Source of the DNA: Azonexaceae bacterium s22
GTDB lineage: Bacteria; Pseudomonadota; Gammaproteobacteria; Burkholderiales; Rhodocyclaceae
Assembly: GCA_016617495.1 (NCBI GenBank)
Contig: WYCU01000007.1
Coordinates: 62,001 to 126,000, forward strand
Length of the DNA: 64,000 nucleotides
Direction of reading: 5' to 3'
Position numbers and translations under genes: made by a program. Below are positions 56,797 through 64,000 of this stretch, in pieces; within the stretch, counting starts at the first letter, position 1, and every line of letters starts with the position of its first letter. The notes below the pieces were generated by a model. It saw only the letters and a list, made by a program, of their open reading frames with translations. It did no database searches and was not told the origin of the DNA.

Positions 56797-57779
56797 ACCG
56801 CTTTCAGTCCGAGGCGTTCAAACAAACGATCATCGCGCTCAACATCCGGATTTCCGGTAGTCAGCAACCGATCGCCATAAAACATCGAATTAGCACCGGC
56901 CAGGAAACACAACGCCTGAATTTCATCGGTCATTTCCTGCCGCCCAGCGGACAAGCGAACCCATGATGTCGGCATTGTGATCCGCGCAGCAGCAATCGTG
57001 CGCACAAACTCAAACGGGTCAAGCCCCCCATTCTCAGCCAAAGGAGTTCCAGGAATAGGCACGAGATGATTGATGGGCACAGACTCCGGGGCCTTGGGCA
57101 GATTGGCCAACTGCACGATGAGTGCCGCCCGATTCTTCCTGGACTCACCCATGCCAATAATGCCCCCGGAACAAACGTTGATTCCGGCGTCTCTGACTTG
57201 ATCAAGCGTATCGAGGCGATCATCGTGCGTATGCGTCTTGATCACCTGACCGTAGAACTCTCGATCCGTATCCAGATTGTGGTTGTAGTAATCGAGACCG
57301 GCCTCCTTCAGCTTTTCGGCCTGCCCCGATTTAAGCATCCCAAGCGTTACGCAGGTCTGCATTCCAAGGGCCTTTACCTCGCGAACCATCTCCAGCACGC
57401 GATCCAGATCGTTATCCTTGGGACCTCGCCAGGCTGCCCCCATGCAGAACCTGGACGCCCCTTTATCCTTGGCAACACGCGCCGCAGCCAGCACTTCGTC
57501 CAGCGGCATCAAACGCTCACGCTCCGTATCGGTATCGTAGCGAGCCGACTGCGAGCAATAACTGCAGTCTTCCGAGCAACCGCCGGTCTTAACCGATAGC
57601 AAAGTCGAGCGTTGAATGGCATTCGGATCGAAGTACTTGCGATGTACCTCCTGAGCACGCCAGATGAGATCCATGAACGGCATTTCGTACAATGCCAAGA
57701 CCTCTTCAACGGTCCATTGATGCCTCTCTTCAGAAACGGGGATCATTGAAGGTATTGCAGAAAGCGGGCGAACTTGCAT
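56793..57779 (-). CDS. bioB: Biotin synthase
   Basis: Radical-SAM enzyme inserting sulphur into dethiobiotin; 328 aa. Cluster motif CSEDCSYC with Cys68, Cys72 and Cys75 (CxxxCxxC). Also [14 protein letters not shown] and [16 protein letters not shown], both typical. AAGG precedes the first ATG; a second ATG at 57746 would drop 11 residues. Divergent from comF with a 54-base AT-rich gap that must hold both promoters. Confidence 0.97.
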   Translation of the reverse strand: MQVRPLSAIPSMIPVSEERHQWTVEEVLALYEMPFMDLIWRAQEVHRKYFDPNAIQRSTLLSVKTGGCSEDCSYCSQSARYDTDTERERLMPLDEVLAAARVAKDKGASRFCMGAAWRGPKDNDLDRVLEMVREVKALGMQTCVTLGMLKSGQAEKLKEAGLDYYNHNLDTDREFYGQVIKTHTHDDRLDTLDQVRDAGINVCSGGIIGMGESRKNRAALIVQLANLPKAPESVPINHLVPIPGTPLAENGGLDPFEFVRTIAAARITMPTSWVRLSAGRQEMTDEIQALCFLAGANSMFYGDRLLTTGNPDVERDDRLFERLGLKAV

Positions 57780-57833
57780 GTAAAGCCTTGTAGGAAATTA
57801 CTGTAAAATCAGACACCAACGTCACCTGTAATT

Positions 57834-58562
57834 ATGAATTATTTACAGCGTGATGTCAGTGACGATTTTACCTTAGCCCACGCAAAACATCTGACTGCTC
57901 TTCCCTTAGGCCCCCTCATCGCTAGTTGCTTGCTTTGCGGAAATGACAGTAATACGTCCGCAATATGCCACGCCTGTGCCGCGGAATTACCACAAATCCC
58001 TGCGCTGCATTGCCAGCGCTGCAGTATTCCGACACCCTATGGGGAAACCTGTGGCGACTGCCTACAACGCGAGCCATCCTTTGAGAAAACGACGGCTGCC
58101 TTTCACTACACCTATCCGATTGATCGCTTGATACAGGCGTTTAAATACGCACACCGGACTGCACTAGCCAAATGGTTCGCCAGCCAGCTCGCGCCACGCC
58201 TCACGCCCAACGCGATCGACTTGATTTTGCCAATGCCTCTCCACCCAACAAGACTAAGAGAACGCGGCTTCAATCAGTCAGGTGAGATTGCCCGACATCT
58301 ATCCGCTTACCTCGACAAACCACTCGCCCTCACTACATTACTTCGTACAAAGGCGACACGTCCTCAAGTGGAACTGCGCATGAAAGATCGGACCACAAAC
58401 ATTCGCAACGCTTTCGAATGCCAACGTGATCTAACTGGTGCAGCCGTACTCCTTGTCGATGATGTCATGACCAGCGGCGCAACCGTCCGTGAGGCAAGCC
58501 GCGTGTTAAAAATACACGGCGCCGCTTACATAGAGATCGCGGTTGCTGCTCGCGCCTATTAA
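57834..58562 (+). CDS. comF: ComF-family phosphoribosyltransferase-like protein
   Basis: 242 aa: N-terminal zinc-ribbon cysteines (CLLC, CHAC, CQRC, CGDC, about residues 32-80) and a C-terminal phosphoribosyltransferase fold with VLLVDDVMTSGAT (about 204-216). ComF family proteins (GntX/ComFC) take part in natural transformation in several bacteria, probably after DNA entry. The neighbour bioB is the usual partner in proteobacteria. Relevance to the possible uptake word is inference. Confidence 0.9.
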   Translation: MNYLQRDVSDDFTLAHAKHLTALPLGPLIASCLLCGNDSNTSAICHACAAELPQIPALHCQRCSIPTPYGETCGDCLQREPSFEKTTAAFHYTYPIDRLIQAFKYAHRTALAKWFASQLAPRLTPNAIDLILPMPLHPTRLRERGFNQSGEIARHLSAYLDKPLALTTLLRTKATRPQVELRMKDRTTNIRNAFECQRDLTGAAVLLVDDVMTSGATVREASRVLKIHGAAYIEIAVAARAY

Positions 58563-58579
58563 TTCTTCCAAACTTACTT

Positions 58580-59050
58580 ATGCTCGCTGTCGTTCTGATT
58601 CACCCGGAAATCCCCCCCAACACAGGCAACATCATCCGGTTGTGTGCCAACACTGGCGCAGAACTCCACCTCGTTGAACCCTTAGGTTTTGATTTCAACG
58701 ACAAATCGCTGCGCCGAGCCGGGCTGGATTACCATGAATATGCTCGAGTTCATCGCCACCAAAGCTGGGCCGAATGCAAGGCGACACTCGCCAACCGGAG
58801 GTATTGGGCGATGACCACAAAAGGCACTCAAACCCCATTTGAAACAGCAATTGGCGGGGACGATGTTCTTGTATTCGGCTGCGAGACCAGCGGATTACCT
58901 GCCAACGTCCTTGCGGATTTCGACCCATCACAGCGCCTGCGTCTTCCCATGCGCAGCGGCCAGCGGAGCCTAAACCTCTCCAACGCTGTGGCGATCACCG
59001 TCTACGAAGCTTGGCGCCAAAACGGCTTCCTCGCCCCCCCAGGGCATTAG
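58580..59050 (+). CDS. trmL: tRNA (cytidine/uridine-34-2'-O)-methyltransferase TrmL
   Basis: 156-aa SPOUT methyltransferase that modifies the wobble base of some tRNA-Leu. The knot motifs are HPEIPPNTGNIIRLCANTG (residues about 8-26), FGCETSGLP and LPMRSGQRSLNLSNAVAI. It follows comF by 17 bases. An 18-base palindrome lies 11 bases after its stop. Confidence 0.95.
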   Translation: MLAVVLIHPEIPPNTGNIIRLCANTGAELHLVEPLGFDFNDKSLRRAGLDYHEYARVHRHQSWAECKATLANRRYWAMTTKGTQTPFETAIGGDDVLVFGCETSGLPANVLADFDPSQRLRLPMRSGQRSLNLSNAVAITVYEAWRQNGFLAPPGH

Positions 59051-59061
59051 CATCCCGGACC

Positions 59062-59079
59062 TGTTGCATCGATGCAACA
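59062..59079. promoter_or_regulatory. 18-base perfect palindrome between trmL and porin gene
   Basis: TGTTGCATC / GATGCAACA, perfectly self-complementary without spacer. No T-tract follows, so a terminator is unlikely; it could be a dimeric regulator site for the porin gene 150 bases downstream. Confidence 0.5.
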
Positions 59080-59228
59080 CGCAGTGCATGTTCGCCCCTA
59101 AGCAAGCAATCACCAATTGCCCGCGATACCGGTCTTTGCCAAAATCGGCTCAACTTCTCAATCCGAGAGGTAAAGCTTAATCGACTCGCAAGAGCAGATT
59201 AAAAACTAACCACTAAGGAGATTTTCTG

Positions 59229-60359
59229 ATGCAAAAGAAACTCATCGCTCTGGCCGTCGCCGGCCTGGCCTCCACTGCCGCTTTCGCGCAGTCCAACGTT
59301 CAAATCTACGGCAGCATCGATTACGGTTACAGCTACCGTTTTGACGACCTCCAAGGCAGCAACCTGGTTCAGAAGAACGCCAGCTCCGCCAGCCAGTTCA
59401 ATGGCGGTCAGTCTGCCGGTAACCGTATCGGCTTCAAGGGCACGGAAGACTTGGGCAACGGCCTGAAGGCTGTTTTCCTGATGGAACAGGGCTATTCCCT
59501 TGGCACCTCCCAAGATGCTGGTTCTTTCGGCGGCCAGTCCTTTAGCTTTACTCGCCAAGCCTACATGGGTCTGACCGGCAACTTCGGTACCGCCATCGGT
59601 GGCCGTCTGTACACCCCGCACTACACCTTCGTTTCCAGCCTGGATCCGTTCGCAGCCGGTACCGTTGGCCGTTACAACAACACCTATGGTGCTCGTAACA
59701 GCGGCGCCAGCGGCGCTGGCCTGTTCGACCCGGTTCGTGTTGACAACGCCGTGGCCTACGTCTCCCCGAATTTCAGCGGCTTCCAAGTTACCGCCGCTTA
59801 CTCCAACAACGCTATCGGTGAAGACAGCGCCACCAACAGCGCCACCAACAACACCGTTTATGCTCTGTTGGGCACCTACACCGCTGGCAAGCTGAATGCA
59901 GGTTTGAGCTACCACTACATCGCGGCTGGCTCTAATGCCGCCATTTGGAGCGATGTCCAGACCGTCGCCGGTGGTGCTTCTTACGACTTCGGCGTGGCCA
60001 AGGTTTCCGGCTTGATCTCTTACGGCACGCAAGACAACACCAGCTTGAACGTTAGCAGCAAGGACGCTACCGTCATGAACTACATGCTGGGTGTGAGCGC
60101 TCCGTTCGGCAAGCACACTGTCAAGGGCTCCTTCAACTACTCCGACGCCACCAACAATCTGGGTCAAGACGCCTACCAGTTGGCAGTTGGCTACGATTAC
60201 GCATTCTCCAAGCGCACGAACTTCTACAGCGCCTACTCTTTCATCGACAACGACACTTCCGCTCGTTACCCGAACCGTACCGGCGTTGTGGGCGATGCCA
60301 GCAATCCTGGCGGCATTTTCCAACAGGGTCTGCAAGTCGGTCTGCGTCACACCTTCTAA
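59229..60359 (+). CDS. Outer-membrane porin (Gram-negative trimeric type)
   Basis: 376 aa with signal peptide MQKKLIALAVAGLASTAAFA and mature start QSNVQIYGSIDYGYSY, the classical betaproteobacterial porin. Alternating amphipathic strands run to the C-terminal phenylalanine (VGLRHTF), the outer-membrane assembly signal. The FKGTEDLGNGLKAVFLMEQG block is typical. Codon use is more restricted (CTG, GGC, AAC, GTT) than in neighbours, as expected of a very highly expressed gene. The 178-base upstream gap carries a palindrome and AAGGAG. Confidence 0.95.
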   Translation: MQKKLIALAVAGLASTAAFAQSNVQIYGSIDYGYSYRFDDLQGSNLVQKNASSASQFNGGQSAGNRIGFKGTEDLGNGLKAVFLMEQGYSLGTSQDAGSFGGQSFSFTRQAYMGLTGNFGTAIGGRLYTPHYTFVSSLDPFAAGTVGRYNNTYGARNSGASGAGLFDPVRVDNAVAYVSPNFSGFQVTAAYSNNAIGEDSATNSATNNTVYALLGTYTAGKLNAGLSYHYIAAGSNAAIWSDVQTVAGGASYDFGVAKVSGLISYGTQDNTSLNVSSKDATVMNYMLGVSAPFGKHTVKGSFNYSDATNNLGQDAYQLAVGYDYAFSKRTNFYSAYSFIDNDTSARYPNRTGVVGDASNPGGIFQQGLQVGLRHTF

Positions 60360-60380
60360 TTCAGTCTAAACTGAATTGCA

Positions 60381-60406
60381 AAAAGGGTGCTTCGGCACCC
60401 TTTTTT
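60381..60406 (+). terminator. Terminator after the porin gene
   Basis: Stem AAAAGGGTGC / GCACCCTTTT with TTCG loop and a T6 run. Confidence 0.93.
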
Positions 60407-60431
60407 ATTGCCTCTTGCTGCTCAGAACAAA

Positions 60432-60457
60432 CAAAAAAGGGCGCCGAAGCACCCTTG
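60432..60457 (-). terminator. Terminator after proB
   Basis: On the minus strand AAGGGTGC TTCG GCGCCCTT followed by T6; it carries one G-T pair. It is almost a mirror copy of the porin terminator 25 bases away. Confidence 0.88.
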
Positions 60458-60477
60458 ATTGTATAAATGCCCGTTGA

Positions 60478-61595
60478 TCACCTCAGGACCAGGTTATCCC
60501 GGTGAATGATTTCCGGCTCGTCGACATAGCCCAGCAAATCCGCTATGTCCTGACTTGATTTGCGCGCGATCAGGCGCGCCTCGGCGCTCCCATAGTTTGT
60601 GAGCCCTCTGCCAACCTCCTGGCCGGCGCTGCTGACACAAGCCACTGCAGCACCGCGCTCAAAGTCACCATCGACATCGATGACACCGACGGGCAACAAA
60701 CTTTTCCCCGAAAGCAGCGCGGACACCGCACCGTCATCAAGAATCAATCGCCCTGCAAGTTGCAAATGATCCGCAAGCCACTGTTTTCGCGCCGCCATCG
60801 GCTGCATTTGCGAAACAAGCAAAGTCCCCACCGGCTCCCCCCTGGCCAGCCGAACCACAGGATCCCGTTCACGGCCGCTGGCAATCACCGTGTGCGCACC
60901 GCTGTTGGCGGCCCGCTTGGCGGCGAGGACCTTGGTAATCATCCCGCCTTTACCAATCGCAGTGCCAGCCCCTCCGGCCATACGCTCCAAGCGTTCATCG
61001 CCTGCGATTGCCTCTTGAATCAAGGTTGCCTTGTCGTCTTTGCGCGGATCGGCGGTATAGAGCCCCGACTGATCCGTGAGAATGACCAGCGCATCGGCTT
61101 CGATCAGATTGGCCACCAAGGCACCAAGCGTATCGTTATCGCCGAATTTGATTTCATCGGTGACCACCGTATCGTTCTCATTGATGATCGGCACCACACC
61201 AAGCCCCAACAGGGTCGTCAACGTCGAGCGGGCGTTGAGATAGCGCTTGCGATCAGCCAAGTCATCATGCGTCAGCAAGATCTGGGCAGTATGCAGGCCA
61301 TAACGGGAAAACGCCCCCTCATAGACTTGCACCAATCCCATTTGTCCAACCGCTGCCGCCGCCTGTAGTTCATGCACGGTTTGCGGGCGCTTGGACCAGC
61401 CAAGACGCTGCATGCCACAGGCAATCGCCCCGGAAGAAACAAGGACAACCTCTTTACCTTGCTCGCGCAATACCGCGATCTGGCGCGCCCAATCGTCAAT
61501 GGCCTCGAGATCCAGCCCGGCGCCGTTATTGGTGACGAGTGCAGAACCCACCTTGACCACAAAGCGGCGCGCGGAAGAAAGCTGTGTCTTATCCA

Positions 61596-61596
<1 letters not shown>
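60478..61596 (-). CDS. proB: Glutamate 5-kinase
   Basis: First step of proline synthesis, 372 aa, with an amino-acid kinase domain (about 1-260) and a C-terminal PUA domain (about 280-365). Blocks [19 protein letters not shown] near the start and [18 protein letters not shown] near 150 are typical. The ATG overlaps the obgE stop by one base (TAATG). proA is not adjacent. Confidence 0.96.
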
Positions 61597-62678
<1,082 letters not shown>

Positions 62679-62704
62679 TCATGCCCGGAGGTTGGGTCAG
62701 GGGG

Positions 62705-62810
62705 TCTGGGTTTGCACATTCATCGCAGGGCGTGAAGACAATCCAATGACAATATTGATCTACATGGCGCCGGCAAATTCAAACTATCGCCGCGAATGTG
62801 CAAACCCAGA
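62705..62810 (-). repeat. Inverted repeat with 17-base arms upstream of obgE
   Basis: Arms TCTGGGTTTGCACATTC (62705-62721) and GAATGTGCAAACCCAGA (62794-62810) are perfect complements around 72 bases. It lies between the rpmA terminator and obgE. On the minus strand the loop holds a possible promoter (TTGCCG, 16 bases, TATTGT). Confidence 0.75.
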
Positions 62811-62814
62811 AACG

Positions 62815-62843
62815 AAAAAGCCCTATCCGGCGGATAGGGCTTT
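62815..62843 (-). terminator. Terminator after rpmA
   Basis: Stem AAAGCCCTATCC / GGATAGGGCTTT with loop GGC; T-rich run on the minus strand, seen as AAAAAG on the plus strand. Confidence 0.9.
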
Positions 62844-62863
62844 CTGCGGTTCCGCCTGGCCGA

Positions 62864-63127
62864 TTATTCGGCGGCCGGAACGATGGTCACCGTACGGCGC
62901 TGCTTGGCGCCCTTGACGGAGAACTGAACAACGCCATCCTTCAGCGCGAACAGGGTGTGATCCTTGCCGCAACCAACGTTTTCGCCCGGATGAAATTCCG
63001 TGCCCCGCTGGCGAACGATGATGTTGCCGGCCAGAACGAACTGACCACCGTAGCGCTTGACGCCGAGGCGCTTGGCCTGTGAGTCGCGGCCGTTACGTGA
63101 ACTACCGCCTGCCTTTTTGTGTGCCAT
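62864..63127 (-). CDS. rpmA: 50S ribosomal protein L27
   Basis: 87 aa. [20 protein letters not shown] at the N-terminus reaches the peptidyl-transferase centre; [15 protein letters not shown] is the family signature. GGAG lies before the ATG. It follows rplU after 22 bases. Confidence 0.98.
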   Translation of the reverse strand: MAHKKAGGSSRNGRDSQAKRLGVKRYGGQFVLAGNIIVRQRGTEFHPGENVGCGKDHTLFALKDGVVQFSVKGAKQRRTVTIVPAAE

Positions 63128-63149
63128 TTAGCTAGCTCCTTCTCTGAAC

Positions 63150-63461
63150 TTAGGCAGCGATCGAGTCGATGCGCAGTTCGGTGTAGTTCTGACGATGGCC
63201 CTGACGCTTCTGGTAGTGCTTGCGACGGCGCATCTTGAAGATCTTGACCTTGTCGTGACGACCATGGGAAACCACGGTGCACTTGACGGCAGCTCCAGCG
63301 ACAAGCGGGGCGCCGATCTTCACGGACTCGCCTTCGCCTACCATGAGGACCTGGTCGAGGGTGACTTCTGCGCCAACTTCTGCCGGTATCTGTTCTACTT
63401 TGAGTTTTTGGCCAGCGGAAACGCGATACTGCTTACCGCCGGTTTTTACGACCGCATACAT
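63150..63461 (-). CDS. rplU: 50S ribosomal protein L21
   Basis: 103 aa, same length as E. coli L21. [20 protein letters not shown] at the start and [20 protein letters not shown] near the end are diagnostic. First gene of rplU-rpmA, with a near-consensus promoter 50 bases upstream. Confidence 0.98.
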   Translation of the reverse strand: MYAVVKTGGKQYRVSAGQKLKVEQIPAEVGAEVTLDQVLMVGEGESVKIGAPLVAGAAVKCTVVSHGRHDKVKIFKMRRRKHYQKRQGHRQNYTELRIDSIAA

Positions 63462-63508
63462 GAGTTGGACTCCGGAAACAAAACAAAGGGTACTACAAAG
63501 AACCGCGC

Positions 63509-63536
63509 ATTATACGGAAAAATGCCAATAAGTCAA
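63509..63536 (-). promoter_or_regulatory. Sigma70-type promoter for rplU-rpmA
   Basis: On the minus strand -35 TTGACT (63531-63536), 16-base spacer, -10 TATAAT (63509-63514), followed by a GC-rich GCGCGG discriminator common for ribosomal genes. Confidence 0.85.
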
Positions 63537-63589
63537 AGGCTTTTCAATGGCTTATGGTAGACTGCCCGCCTTTCGCAAAGGAGAAACCC

Positions 63590-63934
63590 ATGGCTGAAAT
63601 CACGACCGCCTCCGGCCTGATTTACGAAGATTCCGTCGAAGGCACTGGCGCTGAAGCCAAGGCCGGTCATTTCGTCACCGTGCATTACACCGGCTGGCTG
63701 ACCAACGGCGACAAGTTCGACTCCAGCAAGGATCGCAACGATCCCTTCCAGTTCCCGCTCGGCCGCGGCCGCGTCATCAAGGGCTGGGACGAAGGCGTTC
63801 AGGGCATGAAGATCGGCGGCACGCGCAAGCTGACCATCCCCGCTCATCTTGGCTATGGCGCCTACGGCGCAGGCGGCGTGATCCCGCCGAATGCCACTCT
63901 GGTTTTCGAAGTCGAGCTGCTCGACCTCCAATGA
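63590..63934 (+). CDS. FKBP-type peptidyl-prolyl isomerase
   Basis: 114-aa single FKBP domain without signal peptide, thus cytoplasmic. Active-site blocks: VTVHYTGWLTNGDKFDSS (about residues 29-46), PFQFPLGRGRVIKGWDEG (52-69) and the closing ATLVFEVELLDLQ. AAGGAGAAACCC precedes the ATG. Its TGA overlaps the following ATG by four bases. Confidence 0.95.
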   Translation: MAEITTASGLIYEDSVEGTGAEAKAGHFVTVHYTGWLTNGDKFDSSKDRNDPFQFPLGRGRVIKGWDEGVQGMKIGGTRKLTIPAHLGYGAYGAGGVIPPNATLVFEVELLDLQ

Positions 63935-64000
63935 GCGACAACGACCGCAAGACACCGCCCGCCGACGATCCGTGGGCGCGCTGGCGCAAGCCCGAAGCGA
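63931..64000 (+). CDS. Unidentified gene, 5' end only
   Basis: Only 23 codons lie in the window: MSDNDRKTPPADDPWARWRK and a few more. Hydrophilic start with no recognised domain. The ATGA overlap with the FKBP stop supports it being real and cotranscribed. Confidence 0.6.
   Translation, partial: MSDNDRKTPPADDPWARWRKPEA

Noticed and set aside
59062-59079. Palindrome as a trmL terminator
   Set aside because: There is no T-tract on either side, so it is listed as a possible operator instead.

Overview
The window looks like chromosomal DNA of a Gram-negative betaproteobacterium, probably of the Rhodocyclales (Dechloromonas/Azonexus-like). This is inferred from a Burkholderiales-type trimeric porin, ysxC divergent from a di-haem cytochrome c4, ffh next to a CcsA/YpjD protein and a CorB protein, fmdB-DUF502-aspS-nudB, argB-nucleotidase-slmA, and TAT-dependent TRAP and MsrP proteins. 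No species assignment is possible from sequence reading alone. The DNA is GC-rich and densely coding. Most operons are joined by 1-4 base stop/start overlaps. There are no insertion sequences, phage genes, CRISPR arrays, rRNA genes or convincing tRNA genes.

Layout. 1-10 kb: 5' part of glyA, a histidine phosphatase, a TRAP transporter (dctQM, with dctP beyond dps and facing it), pmbA, darP, mog, a PilZ-like protein and thyA. 10.5-18.8 kb: envelope and lipid functions (membrane-anchored alpha/beta hydrolase, GntP-type permease, patatin phospholipase, SHOCT and LapA small membrane proteins, a ceramidase-like membrane protein, a META-domain protein, a glycine-zipper lipoprotein, an orphan solute-binding protein). 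18.9-28.5 kb: one apparent nine-gene minus-strand operon, RND efflux adaptor and pump followed by an Mrp/Mnh-type cation/proton antiporter (E-F-G-[A C-terminus+B]-C-D-D'). 28.7-36.9 kb: pgi, folA, rplM-rpsI, osmC, coq7, rppH, proS, a lytic transglycosylase. 37-48.8 kb: ffh, YpjD and CorB proteins, pilBCD, fmdB-DUF502-aspS, a barnase/barstar-like pair, nudB, hsp20. 48.9-64 kb: argB, slmA, hemB, ysxC, cytochrome c4, msrPQ, bioB-bioC, comF, trmL, a porin, proB-obgE, rplU-rpmA and an FKBP isomerase.

Three observations stand out. (1) The word GTCGACCGCGACAA occurs exactly seven times, plus near copies, in both orientations, between genes and inside unrelated genes in different frames. The intergenic copies share an upstream T-tract, often a terminator. 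It behaves like a selected DNA word, such as an uptake-signal or terminator-associated element; pilBCD and comF in the same window make an uptake role worth testing. (2) The only gene-free stretch above 300 bases (31799-32290) holds a minus-strand promoter and terminator with no ORF between them. This predicts a small RNA of about 100 nt with two CU-rich anti-Shine-Dalgarno motifs that match ribosome-binding sites elsewhere in the window. (3) The RND pump and the cation antiporter appear to be translationally chained, and the second D-type antiporter subunit lacks the conserved membrane glutamate.
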